From Pycnopodia helianthoides (lineage: Eukaryota; Echinodermata; Asteroidea; Forcipulatida; Asteriidae): DNA of 64,000 bases. Shown piece by piece: positions 22,834 to 33,262 of this stretch. The stretch is from the NCBI GenBank assembly GCA_032158295.1, contig CM063254.1, positions 2,953,538 through 3,017,537 on the forward strand. The letters are read 5' to 3'. The position numbers and the translations under genes are program-made. A model generated the notes under the pieces. That model had not been told where the DNA came from. It saw only the letters and a list, made by a program, of their open reading frames with translations, and searched no databases. Every line of letters begins with the position of its first letter. Positions within the stretch are counted from its first letter, which is position 1.

Positions 22834-25800
22834 CTGCAGAGAACAAGGAGAACATTATAGATTTAAAGGTTGTTCAATCTGTAGCAGTTATGAGTATAGT
22901 CTCTCAATGGCAGTTCACCTGGTACCTCTGCTGCCACCTAGCGTTACAAAGTTTTATACTCGTACAAAACGCTAAGTATAAAGAGCTATAGTTCCAAACT
23001 TCAACTCAGAACCCGGCTTTGGCTCCCGATCTATTTATGTCGAAAAACCACGCACAATGCATATTGATCCAAGATTTGAGCCAAAGCCGGTGTCAGAGCC
23101 TCAGCCTAGGTTTGGAGAAGTCCCAAAGGAGTAAACCTGTTTTGCATGTTGTCAGATCAGAGGTTTTCATGTATACTTACTTGTGTTACTGCACGAACCG
23201 TCAGTTCCACATCGGCACAGGCAGGAAAATGAACCGTCATCTTCAGTCAAACATACGCTGTTGTTTGCGCACGGGTTGCTTAAGCAAGGGTCTAAAAGTC
23301 AAAACGGAAAAAAGTGACATAAACAACAAGACCAAACCGTAACCCATTGTCTTCTCTTCATCAAAGGTTAAAAATGAGGACACCGGCGATTGCTGAGATG
23401 ACGTCAGTTTATAACCATTTTTAGTGCTGCATTTTCCAAGCACAAAGGCAATAACTCTGTGTCTGCAGTAGTTCTTAGGTTGGAACCAAAATTGTTTTAA
23501 TCGTTGAAATTCAAAAAGAAATGTTTCTTAGCTCTTGAAAATCAAACAAATTGTTATAAATCTGCTTCGGCAGATTATATCGGCACCTGAGCTATGAAGC
23601 TATCTTACATGCCTATCGTTACGGGGTACTTTGCGAACAATATGACCAAGTCAGAATATTCATTATCTAAATGTAAAGTTATGTAGTGTTGTGCCGATGA
23701 AGTGTAATAAAATATAAAATAAATAAACAATCATATTTTAAAAGGTTTTTAGAAAAAGAAACAATAGAGCATTTGCCGTGCCAGCACGTTACAGACCTTG
23801 CAGTGAAGTAAGAGAAACCTTACCTGGTTTGCTGCAATCCTTCCCCTTAAAATTGTCTGGGCACTTGCACATGTAAGTGATGCCATCGTTGTAGTTGAGG
23901 TAGCATGACCCCCCATTTCTACAGGGATTTAACGCACAGGTCACTGAAAAACAAAAATCGAAAGCATACGATTAGAGATGTTAATGATTGGTTACAGTCA
24001 GCTAAGACGAGAAGGAGCGACCTGGGACAGTGTCTTTAAGATGCTGAACAAAAGCAGGTTGCCAGACAAAAGGTGTTGCGCTGCATCCATTTTTGATCAG
24101 TGTAAACATTCCTTAGCTACGTCAGAGCCCTGAGTTTTGCCAACCAATTTGGCAAATGTACGGGCGGCATTGATTTTGTTAGGGAGTGACGTCAAATGTC
24201 ACATTCTTCAAAGGTGATCTGACCCTTGACGTCACTCCCATAATCCAAGTTTGTAGAAAACACTATGCGTGCGCACACCGGAAAGCAGATCCTTGTTTTG
24301 ATTTTGCCTTGACGTCAGAGGTCACATGGTTTATTTATTTTATGCATTCAACTTGAGGTCCCTTAAAGTTGTTTTCTGAAGAAACTTCGGAACTATTGTG
24401 TTTTAAATCAGCAAAACTTTGTGTGATGTTTTTCGTTGTACTCTTAAAACTCCCGGGTCCCAGGGGGACACTAACCCAGTTCCGGGTCAGGCTGACCCGG
24501 ACTCTGCGTCAGTGTGACTCATTCTGGGTCATTTTGAAAACAAGATTCCGGGTCCTGCTGACCTAGAAATGGGTCAGACCTCACATCACCCAGATCCGGG
24601 TCAATTCTGACCCGAAATTTGTTAGAGTGTTTTGATAACAAAAGTGCTCTTACTTTGTAGTTGGCACTGTGTCCCGACAAACTGAGGATGACATTTACAA
24701 CTGTATCCAGTAGCTTCTTGCTGGCATGTGCCTCCGTTGTGACAGGGGTTATTAAAGCACGGATCAACTGAATAATAAGAAAATAGAAAAGAAAAGACAA
24801 ACATTGATTAAATTTAAGTTGAAAGCTTACGTTACTGTATGCAACAATGTTGTTAGATTACTCTGAAATGTCATTTTCAAAGTTAACAACAAGTTATTAG
24901 TTTGATTATATCTTTGCATCATATCTTCAGAAGCAAGTGATAAAAGCAACTACCCATTCCATACCAATAGACTGAGTTCGATTAAAGTATTCATTTCGTA
25001 TTTCCTTTCCCCAAAGACGATCGGAGCATGCTGACCGAAATATCGATTTGTATACAGCACTGGTCCTTTTGAGAACCACCACAACTTATTGCAAGGATTA
25101 CGACAACGTGTTACCGTACAGTTCGCAATTGTTTTCCCGCCATACAAATGTGAGAGATGCTAACTGTAATATGTTTCTTGCAAAAAAGATCAATAGATTG
25201 TAACGTATTCTTAAAAAAAAAAAAAAAAAAAAAACACAATAACAATAATAGTAATGTGCAATGGCGTGTGCAACGTCATATCCGCCGTCAGACGCTTGGG
25301 TACAAGACCCACCATTTTGACACGGAGAACTTACATAAGGAGCAGCTGCAACAAGCCGAATTGTTATAGACATTGAAATTTGAAATGTGAATATGGCACT
25401 GATCGGGTTAACAAAATAAACAATCTATAATCACAGTCATAATCTGTAATATATAATTTATAATCACATAATATACCTTTCTCTTCGTCCCAGGAGGGGC
25501 ATATGAACTTACTATTTGTCTTTAAAATAATGGATTTTTCTAGAAGGCCCATATTTGTTTATGAACAAATCATGACAAAATGTTTAGTTATTTTTGGACA
25601 ATGGTTATAGAAGATATACCATTATACATGGTGGCCAGTGGGACTTAAGCAAATTGGAAAAGGAGAGGTGGAACGTTACTCTGTGTATTTTAGTGCAGCA
25701 GAACTCCGTTCATGGGAAAAACCCACGAAACAAGATGGAACTGAAAACGAACACAGGAGACCGAGACTCTTAACTTGAGGAGTGGGGTGAACACCCTTAA

Positions 25801-28698
25801 GACGTGGTAAATCCCGGCTGCGATATTTTTTCCCCCGCTCAGTTGCGGCAGAACCGACAGAGGGCGCGCATACTGGCCAGCAATTTTTTTTTTTCTCCAT
25901 ACCACACACTGGCTCCTGTATACACACATAAGCTATGGGTGCCTCCTAGGATCCCTTCACTGTAGACCCCAAAGTAAAACTGTGTGATACCCCCGAAAAA
26001 TTGCTACCGGCCACGCATTTCCTCGTTTAGTTTACCTTGGTCGCAGACTCTTCCAGAAATTCCAGATGCACAGACGCACACGTACCGCCTTGAGTCTGAG
26101 CTAGAAGACATACACACCCCACCGTTGAGACACGGGTTACTATCGCAGCCATCTGTGAGAAGAATAATTGTTTTGTTACAGAAGTGGCTAACAGTAAAGG
26201 GAGGACGAGCTCAACAAACAATTTTAAAGCAATCATTTGAAAAGTTTTGTTGTTTTCGTTTTTGTGAAGGAATAAAGTATGTGTACATCCGGGGAACGGA
26301 ACTGTATTTTAAAAGAACGAAACACTATTTCGGGTCTGGAGAAAGAATCAGTTTGGGGTTTTGGATTTTTCTTCGTTGTTTTCATACAAAACCTTTGAGT
26401 GAATTTAAGGCCTCTAAATGTCGAGACTTAAATAATGTCGCGCCAAACTTGTTTACCTAAATATACCCCGGTCTTAAATATAGCCCAAATTTGTTCCCTA
26501 AAATGTAGTTCGGTCCTAAATATAGACCAACTATTGTCCCCAATATAGTCATCTCTGAAACATAGCTCCAACCTTATTTAGCCCAGACATTTTGAGTCCG
26601 AATCTTATACCCCCAAAATAAACCCAAGTGGGGTGGGTGAACACCCATTAAACTACAAAGACAATAGCTATGGGGGCCACCGTGGAAAATCCCGGCCACG
26701 CATTCTCTCGTTTCTCTTTTTTACCTTGCCCATTCTCGCAGACTCTTCCAGAGAAGCCCGATGCACAGGCGCACACGTACTGCATTGAGTCTGAGCTCGA
26801 AGACATACACACCCCACCGTTCAGACACGGGTCACTATCGCAGCCATCTGTGAGAAGAACAATTATTTGTTTCGGTTAACAGGACATGCATGAAAAGGGA
26901 GAATGAACTCAACGAACATTTAAAAGCAATCATTTGAAAAGCATCTTTTGTTTGTTTCGTTTCTCAAAGGAATAAAGTACAATTGATACTTCTGCGGAAC
27001 GGAATTGTATTTTAAAAGAACGAAACAATATTTCGAGAGGGAGAAATGTTTTATTAGGCCTAGTTTTCTTCCTGTTTTTTTTTTCTCAAAACAATTTTTG
27101 AGTGCCAATGTGCGGCCTCTAAATATCGAGACCTGTAATGTTGCCCCAAACGTTTACCTAAATTTAATTATAGCCCGGACCTAAATGTAGCCCAAATCTT
27201 GTCCCTAAATAGACCCAAAATATTGTTCATAATTTAGTCCAGTCCTTAATAATCATAGCTCCAATCGTTTACCTACATTTAGCCCAGACCTATAGTCGGA
27301 CTAGGTACATGTAGGTACATGCTACATTTAGGCAGGACGTCGGGGATATCAATCATTAAGTCCGTGTTACATTATAGGCACAGGATTCGAGGCTATGCAT
27401 TCTGAGCCGGGCTTCAGTTTCAGTTTCAAGTGAGCAACCACGCATCTGAAGTAAATTGGCACAGGCTCATTTGTAATGCCCATCACGCCACACGGGGCAA
27501 TTTACAGTCAACCAGTCCCAGGCAATCTCCCTCAAGAAGAGAATTCATTCGCATTTCAGTGTTCTCACTATTTTCCTTGGGATAGTCAATTGCTGCTGAA
27601 ATAATGTCTCTCTTGTGCTGCCGAAGTGATCCTTGTGCGTACAGCATGCACTTGATTGCCTCCAAGTTGACTGGAAAAAATTGCACTGTGTGACGACATG
27701 GTCTTTATGATGGATTTTGTGTTTCTTAAAGCTAAAAACATACCTAAGGCGATTTCGCAGTTTCTACCTTCTCGATTCGACGGACACATGCAAGTGTAAC
27801 TGTTCCGGATTGACGAGGTTAAACAAATCCCCTCTACGCATGGGCTGGAGTCGCATGGACCTGTCAGAAGAAAAGAAGAACAAAATGGAACGTGGCGAGG
27901 GTTATTTTCATAAAGTTTATGCTTTTAATTCTTGCAGATCTCAGCAGAAAATTACCACTGTGTATAAATGGGTCTTAGATTTCCTGAAAGCCAAGCAACG
28001 GGATTGCGCACATTAAATTTTATACATTGAATGTTTTAGAAGTCACGCACCCAAATGGAGATGAGATAGATTTGACAAACCCTTAAGTGCGGACTTAACC
28101 CAGTGAATTACACAACAGCAGGGAAGTTCAACTTTAAGGCTCCCCGGTAGGCCAAACAGTTTGATTAGCAAGGGGAGGGCTGTTGGAAAACTCAGAACCT
28201 TCTATAAAAGCTTACCGTATTGACATCTGTCTCCAGAAAATCCTTCCTGACAGCTACAGATAAAACCAGTATTGTCTGCTGATAGGAAGCACGTTCCACG
28301 ACCACATGGGGCAGAATCGCAAGGGTTGGGTGCTGGCATGAAAACAAAATTAAACAACAATTAACTCATAATATAAGAAAGAATTTTTACGATCTGGACA
28401 ATTGAGTCAAGTTGGAAAGTCGGAAACGCAACTGCTGATCAATTCCAGAGACGAGATTTCAGCTTTTTTGTTCACGGCTGCCAATGTACTAAAACAAACT
28501 GAACTGCATTCACACAAACTGCGTCATTCTTAATATTATAACATTTTTTTTTTATAAAACTTCAAAAGTTCCCACCGAAACTTTTTCCCTCGAAGTTGTG
28601 TCCACTCAACAATAAATGTACGATTTAGAAGATTTGGACTTACGTGCACAATGGGTGATTGCAACGAACGCAAACACAATGGCCAGTTGTAACTTCAT
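21387..28698 (-). CDS. Secreted multi-EGF-repeat protein (whole gene span)
   Basis: A modular extracellular protein. Exon 1 encodes a signal peptide. Exons 2-5 and 7-9 each encode one six-cysteine EGF module and are all bounded by phase-1 introns, the symmetrical class that permits exon shuffling and duplication. Exon 6 (25278-25345) keeps only the first half of an EGF. The last exon (21387-22833) carries one EGF and four double-cysteine EGF-like modules with Gly/Ser/Thr/Ala-rich linkers. I see no transmembrane segment, so secretion into matrix, mucus or coelomic fluid is likely. EGF arrays of this kind occur in fibropellin-, Notch- and Delta-like proteins, but the double-cysteine modules do not let me name an orthologue. 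Exons 4 and 5 are tandem duplicates. Three last-exon modules form a 294-bp repeat, one copy of which contains frame-breaking indels. The spliced reading frame is confident for exons 1-5 and 7-9, less so for 6 and the last. Confidence 0.85.
21430..22300 (-). repeat. 294-bp in-frame coding tandem repeat, three copies
   Basis: GCGCAATTAAACGCGCAGCT starts at 21430, 21724 and 22017, giving periods of 294 and 293 bases. 294 bases is exactly 98 codons. The 21.4-kb and 21.7-kb copies are almost identical. The 22.0-kb copy has several one-base losses in homopolymer runs and more substitutions towards 22300. This indicates recent unequal crossing-over or gene conversion. Confidence 0.9.
23000..23125. 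repeat. Foldback repeat G, intronic copy
   Basis: CCGGCTTTGGCTC at 23013-23025 is perfectly inverted at 23078-23090, with GCACAATGCATATTGATCC between. Related copies with the same Pro/Leu-like GGCTTNGGCTC arms lie at about 33145-33262 and 57640-57800. Confidence 0.65.
23181..23291 (-). CDS. EGF gene exon 9: EGF module
   Basis: 37 codons, acceptor GACTTTTAG, donor ACAA|GTAAGTATAC, phase 1-1. Reads DPCLSNPCANNSVCLTEDDG and then FSCLCRCGTDGSCSNT. The last loop is shortened and slightly irregular for an EGF. A sequon (NNS) is present. Confidence 0.9.
23824..23943 (-). CDS. EGF gene exon 8: EGF module
   Basis: 40 codons, acceptor TTTTTCAG, donor CCAG|GTAAG, phase 1-1. Reads VTCALNPCRNGGSCYLNYND and closes CKCPDNFKGKDCSKP. 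Confidence 0.92.
24182..24239. repeat. Inverted repeat with CRE-type core
   Basis: GGGAGTGACGTCAA at 24182-24195 is exactly inverted at 24226-24239. Each arm contains TGACGTCA. Probably the ends of a very small foldback element within the intron. Confidence 0.75.
24438..24630. mobile_element. GGGTCA/TGACCC-rich MITE, copy 1 (in EGF gene intron)
   Basis: The ends are loosely inverted: GTACTCTTAAAACTCCCGGG against CCCGAAATTTGTTAGAGTGT. The interior is built of GGGTCA and TGACCC half-sites, including the perfect palindrome GGGTCAGGCTGACCC at 24485-24499 and GGGTCAATTCTGACCC at about 24598-24613. A related element lies at 60846-61067. Confidence 0.7.
24654..24767 (-). CDS. EGF gene exon 7: EGF module
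   Basis: 38 codons, acceptor TTATTCAG, donor CAAA|GTAAGAG, phase 1-1. Reads VDPCFNNPCHNGGTCQQEAT and closes CKCHPQFVGTQCQLQ. A typical Notch/fibropellin-style EGF. Confidence 0.92.
25213..25234. repeat. Poly-A tract, 22 bases
   Basis: It lies 43 bases beyond the truncated EGF exon on the transcribed strand and is followed by (ATA/ACA) triplets. It could be the tail of a retroposed insertion that broke the exon. Confidence 0.7.
25278..25345 (-). CDS. EGF gene exon 6: half EGF module
   Basis: After the acceptor TTGTTGCAG the frame reads AAPYVSSPCQNGGSCTQASD and then GGY, the canonical first half of an EGF entered in phase 1. The second half (the CxC...C part) is missing. The sequence runs into low complexity and a poly-T run on this strand (poly-A at 25213-25234 on the plus strand). 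No donor site is visible at the break. It is probably a disrupted, skipped exon; alternatively the module is split by a further intron. Confidence 0.55.
26036..26152 (-). CDS. EGF gene exon 5: EGF module
   Basis: 39 codons, acceptor CTCACAG, donor CAAG|GTAAAC, phase 1-1. Reads DGCDSNPCLNGGVCMSSSSD and closes CVCASGISGRVCDQ. It is the duplicate of exon 4, two codons shorter near the 3' end. Confidence 0.9.
26725..26847 (-). CDS. EGF gene exon 4: EGF module
   Basis: 41 codons, acceptor CTCACAG, donor CAAG|GTAAAA, phase 1-1. Reads DGCDSDPCLNGGVCMSSSSD and closes CACASGFSGRVCENGQ. Nearly identical to exon 5, so the pair is a tandem duplication. Confidence 0.9.
27483..27670 (-). CDS. Possible alternative 3'-terminal exon of the EGF gene
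   Basis: An acceptor-like TTTTTTCCAG precedes 27670. The frame entered in phase 1, as exon 3 requires, stays open for about 62 codons to a TGA at 27485-27483. It encodes VNLEAIKCMLYAQGSLRQHK, then a Glu/Asn-rich stretch, ending LVDCKLPRVA. Splicing from exon 3 would remove only 73 nt. An ATTAAA polyadenylation-like hexamer on the minus strand lies near 27172. If used, it would give a short secreted protein with two EGF modules and a novel tail. The sequence matches no family I recognise; a repeat-derived or chance frame is possible. Confidence 0.35.
27744..27860 (-). CDS. EGF gene exon 3: EGF module
   Basis: 39 codons, acceptor TTCTGACAG, donor TTAG|GTATGT, phase 1-1. Starts GPCDSSPCVEGICL and ends CMCPSNREGRNCEIAL. 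Confidence 0.9.
28216..28332 (-). CDS. EGF gene exon 2: EGF module
   Basis: 39 codons between a CCAG acceptor and the donor G|GTAAG, phase 1 on both sides. It reads PCDSAPCGRGTCF at the start and CSCQEGFSGDRCQY at the end, with six cysteines in EGF spacing. Confidence 0.9.
28644..28698 (-). CDS. EGF gene exon 1: signal peptide
   Basis: The ATG at 28698 opens MKLQLAIVFAFVAITHCA, a textbook signal peptide: Lys at position 2, a hydrophobic core, and small residues before the expected cleavage. The exon ends at C|GTAAGT, phase 1, matching the following exons. Confidence 0.85.
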
Positions 28699-29142
28699 GG
28701 CTGGCGTTGGTGGTGCAGGCACTCCGGGTAGCACGTGCAAATCTTCAATGGAGAAAAATAAAAACACAAGAAACATTAATTTGACGACACTTTAAAAACT
28801 TTAATTATAAATGATATGTCAAACTAGTGTTAAAAACCTCTATTAGTATTACTATTGCTAGAATTATTAGAATGACGTAAACGGGGCAGTGCTCGTTCCA
28901 TCAATTTCCCTGATGGTCATGGGTATTCAAATCCCGCGATGTCTAAACTCCTAGCTTAGTTTTTTGCTTCTTAATTTGGATGGGTGGTACGGCACACATG
29001 GAGCTCCGTAGTTTTAGCAAGCAGACACCAATGTAAGATAGTATCCACAAACCAAACATTTACCAACCATCTATGTTCTAATCATCCCATCTATCTCAAA
29101 ACCTCGGAGTTTTGTTGACCTTTATGAACACGAGGTCATTTA
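28699..29142 (-). promoter_or_regulatory. Upstream flank of the EGF gene
   Basis: Immediately upstream of the signal-peptide ATG. A short GC-richer 5' UTR (28699-28740) gives way to AT-rich DNA. No clear TATA box, and an upstream non-coding exon cannot be excluded. Beyond about 28850 it is ordinary intergenic sequence. Confidence 0.35.
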
Positions 29143-29560
29143 ATAATTACTATAATAATAATACTGAGTTCTTATATAGCGCTTTATCACACCAGTTGGC
29201 GTCTCAAAGCGTTCAGTATTTTTTCCTGCAAGGTATGCGGAGTTACGTTTTGAAGTATGAGACCTTTTCTTTTACATAGCACCATGTAATGGTTTTACAA
29301 GGTGCTTTGGCGCAATATGCTGCCGATCAAACCAGGAACACCGGGACAAACCCCTTCTCTTTACGATAAGTGCACTGGGTTCTTTTACGTGTGTTACACA
29401 ACACACGGGACCAACGGCTTTACGTCCCATCCTAAGGACGCAGCAATAATGGTGAAGTGTCTTGCTTAAGGACACAAGTACTCGAATCCACACTCTGCTG
29501 AACAGAAACACCAGAGCTCGAGTCGGGTGCTCTTATCCGCTCGGCCACGACACGCCATTT
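29143..29560 (-). mobile_element. tRNA-Leu-derived SINE, near full length
   Basis: On the minus strand the head is GTCGTGGCCGAGCGGATAAG (A box) with CTCGAGCTCTGGTG and GAGTGTGGATTCGAGTAC (B box). This resembles a long-variable-arm tRNA such as Leu(CAA). The body contains GGATGGGACGTAAAGCCG, AAAAGAACCCAGTGCACTT and CCGGTGTTCCTGG. The tail is AAAGCGCTATATAAGAACTC followed by an ATT-rich end. About 415 bp. A similar head is at 46305 and a tandemly altered one at 49120. Confidence 0.85.
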
Positions 29561-30507
29561 GAGTAGGGTGACCTCGCCTATAGAGGTCAAAATGAGGCTG
29601 TTCTAATGACCAATCACATGTACATTCTGTGCAATTCCATTGTTTCATCATTGATTTACCTCAATGCACAAGGTGTGTTCGTATAAACTCACTCTCAGTT
29701 CACTGTAATGTTTGTTTTTGTGTTAATACTCCGTTTTAGGGAGACGAGTCCCTTGCTTAACCTCATTATGAATTCGATCATTTCGTGACGTAGAAGTCCA
29801 GCCTAATATTTTCAATCAAAGTAGTAATCAATCACGGATATCTGACTAACCAGCTATTGATGGATCGTCTTTGGTTTCAGTTGTTGTTGTCAAATACTCT
29901 GTTGTTCGAAGACTCATCTAAGCGTGACACTCTAATTTTTCATGCTTTGAAAGAGAATTGTCACCTCAAGGATGGGCTCATTGTGGTCGAATTGTGAAAT
30001 TAAACTAAAAAACGCCCCAAGGTGTCGTCAGACAAAACACAAAACTGATATCAGAATGACTTTCTTCCTACTTTAGTTTGTTTTCCCCCTTTCTTTCTCT
30101 CTCCCCCCCCCCTCTCTCTCTCTCTCTCGCTCTTTTATTATTTGTTTTTGCCCTGAGAAAGGTCTTGAATACCTTGAATTGCTTGAAATGTATGTACAAG
30201 CATATACCATGTACGTGCAGTCAAGCCTTGTTCGACATGTCTAACGTTTTTTCCAAGGGCCCAAAATAATGTCTGATGTGTGTCTGGATTGTTTTCATTT
30301 CCATGACTGTTGTTGTTGTTGTTGTTATATATATAATATTTAAATATATGTAATAAAAGTATTTTAACTTTCATTTCTCAGGGTAAAACATTGTCCAACA
30401 CACCAACGCTACAAGGAGCAGGGAAAGCACTTGGTTGATTTCATTTTGTTAATTGAAAACTACTCACGCACGCAATGCACACATCACAATTTTACACGTT
30501 TGTGCAA
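29561..30507. other. Intergenic, no gene seen
   Basis: A CT-rich tract at about 30085-30135 and (TTG)5 with TA-rich DNA near 30310-30340. No supported gene. Confidence 0.55.
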
Positions 30508-30546
30508 CCCCCCCCCCCCCCAAAAAAAAAAAAAAAAAAAAAAAAA
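30508..30546. repeat. C14-A25 homopolymer junction
   Basis: A run of 14 C followed directly by about 25 A. It may mark a retroposon tail, but no body is recognisable upstream. Confidence 0.85.
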
Positions 30547-32315
30547 CACATATAACAAAAAATCTGTCAACAGGTAACCGCAAAAATTCTTTTGGAAGTG
30601 ACTGAGCCGTGGTCTTGGGGTTCAAACACTTTCACTAACCGTAACCTCGACCGGTGTGCAACCGGGCATACTGTCACGATATCTTTGTTTTGCTTATTAC
30701 AGTGATATTGCAACATTGATCTTGCTTAAATATTATTATTCTTTTTTTTCCCTTTTTTTTCATCTTCGTCGGGAAACGATAACTCGTTATATTTAGGGCA
30801 ACCGCAGTCACTATCTGTAACAATTCTAAGACTGATTGCACACTTCATTGCCTAACAAAAACATAGACCCGCGTATTGCATTCGACCGAAAAGTGTACTA
30901 GACGAATTATTTTCAATAAATCTGAAGATCAGGTGTTTATTTTACCGCTAAAGGTATTCGCAAAATGTAGTGGGCAGATACTTTTTTAACCTTGAAGATA
31001 ATAATGAATTGTCTTCACTACAAAAAGAGGAATTTTGACTGGAATGCAGGTAAGACTTCGACTGTGTTGCTGTCAGTTTGTTGTTTTCGTTTTGTGTCAT
31101 TTCGTTTGCGGCTTACAATTGTTTACCTAAACTACACAAATCTTTCTCAAGTAACCCGTGGCTTCGGAGTTTCTACATCTGTTGGGCTTTATAAATAAAC
31201 AAGCTCCACATAAATGACATTCTAATCGTCAAAATGGCGGTTCTGATACACCTACAAGATTCCCACCAATGAATTTGACACCTTCCCGCCAGCATTGATA
31301 CAAAAAAGTCAGGAATTTATTGTGTGGATTTAACAGGTTAAAGAATGTACCCAACTCTCTCAACTTGAATCAACCGTAAAATGGAACCTGTTGTGATTAG
31401 AGATTTATTTTTCCCTCAACCCAGGTTCCTTTTGGTTCCAAATCCACTAAGTCAACGTACACCCCATTCCCCCCCCCCAAAAAAAAAATGATAATAAAAA
31501 ATAAAAAAATTAATAAAGAACAAGAGCGGGGGAGGGGAACAAGACAGAAAAATAAGAGAAAAGGTAAACGCCATTGCTAACAAATTACAAAAAAAATCTT
31601 TAAAGCTGCAGCAACTTATTTACAATCACACAAACATACTAAAATAATTGCGGGAAATTGGTACTCATTGCCAATTTGTTTTTAACTTCTAAAGTTTAAT
31701 ATGGAATCATAGTAATGGAAAATAAACCATATTTATTATTTATAAAAGGAACCACGTTAATAAAGACGTTGTTGTCTGGCCAATTCGATGCTCAGCTAAC
31801 AAACTGCTCGTAGGAACTGGAAGATACACCTGTTTAGTTTTAATAATTATGGAAGGTTTGATGGAAACAAAATTGTCTGTACACAAGTATGATTCGCTAA
31901 ATGAAACTACGCATTAACTGCGGTATAGAACTTTGAATTTTACCTGAAAGGGACAAGTTTATATACATTTTTTTTCTGACGTCAAGATAAAAGCGTTGTA
32001 CATGTCTGCCGAGTATTCTTTTTGTCTGCTGTACGTTAAAGGGAATTCATGCTGGTTTTAACTTATCATAAATAAATATAATTAAATAAATTCCTTTGTC
32101 ATGATGTGATTACCATTGTTTCTCGACCTCCCTCATGGTATTAAAGGGTGTACAGTTTTTGTGAAAAAGGCAATTAAATGACTAACATTGCTTATTGTTG
32201 TAACGTTCCGTAGAGAAGAAATCATTCTGCAGTTATGGCAATTTTTTTTAAAGATGATTGCGTTTCATTAAATAAAATGGCTGTTTCGGAATTAATCATC
32301 AGGTGGTCAGCTCTT
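30547..32315. other. Intergenic, no gene seen
   Basis: AT-rich sequence with a C9-A9 junction near 31470-31488. No coding, RNA or repeat family recognised. Confidence 0.5.
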
Positions 32316-32372
32316 GTATATATATATATATATATATAATATATAAATATTATAATTATATTTATATATATA

Positions 32373-32403
<31 letters not shown>

Positions 32404-32411
32404 ATATATAT
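32316..32411. repeat. AT dinucleotide microsatellite
   Basis: Imperfect (TA)n, largely self-complementary, with short A/T interruptions. Confidence 0.9.
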
Positions 32412-33144
32412 GAACATATAATGTATATTTGGGAACCGGATATCGGTTGGCGGTGAACGTTGACTATGACGTTAACCAAAAACCACTCAATCAAATATGC
32501 AATCGTGATAACTGACCAATCACGCGTATCTTTTTTTTATATATTTTTTTTATACAATTTTCGGTATGTGTGTGTGTCACATGATCATGGTATTTCTAAG
32601 CCACTCTTGACCTTGGAAAAGCAACAAAGAATGGCCAGAAATGCCCGGTAGCAATACCAAGAAAAGTGATAAACCAACGGCTCTAAATTATTGTGTTTTT
32701 TGTGATGGAATTCGTGTGGATACGTCAGAAGATTTGCAAGTGGTCCCGCGCCCCTGCGTCATTTAGTCCTCCATACAAATTGCTGTTTTCATAAATACTT
32801 TCGTTTGTATAGCGTATTCAGTAAATTCCTTAGAACCAATTGTGAATTGTTTTGCTCATTTTTAAAGAAAAGTGCCGAGAAGGAAAATGTAAAGGGTCTT
32901 GACAGATCAATGGTACTTCACGTAATTTCGCCATAGGGGCCCATCGTGTCTGATTTAGTGGCGTGTCACCAATTAAGGGTCATAATGCAATTAAATACAG
33001 TGCGTCAACTCGCACTCAGTCAAGTCCCGTACCCACTATCAGTTCGTAACTAAGTAGTCGTACACTTCCAACTCGTACCCACATAAACTCGTCCCCAACA
33101 TTATCCTCGTATTGATTTGTGGTGTCGAAGCCACCGCTTACGTT

Positions 33145-33262
33145 TTGGCCATGGCTTTTAGGCATCGTCCGCCTATTTGAAACCCCAAAGTTACAGATGG
33201 AGCCTATGTCGGACCCTAAGCCAAAGCCAAGCCGGAGCCACGGTTTCGAAAAGGGCCATGTA
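33145..33262. repeat. Foldback repeat G, copy 2
   Basis: GGCCATGGCTTTTAGGCAT faces CTAAGCCAAAGCCAAGCCGG across a short middle. The Gly/Pro-codon-like GGCTTNGG arms match copies at 23000 and 57640. Confidence 0.45.

Larger units (their letters stand above)
25930..27330 (-). repeat. Tandem segmental duplication of exon plus introns
   Basis: About 25930-26600 and 26666-27330 align over the exon and both flanking introns. Shared intron phrases include CGGCCACGCATT, GTATTTTAAAAGAACGAAAC and GCGGCCTCTAAAT. The exon starts are 695 bases apart. Each copy also carries decayed short repeats of the type CCTAAATATAGCCC. This shows how the EGF array grew by one unit. Confidence 0.85.

Noticed and set aside
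23019..23342. 107-codon plus-strand frame
   Set aside because: Antisense to EGF exon 9 and the intronic foldback repeat; the minus strand carries the real exon with splice sites.
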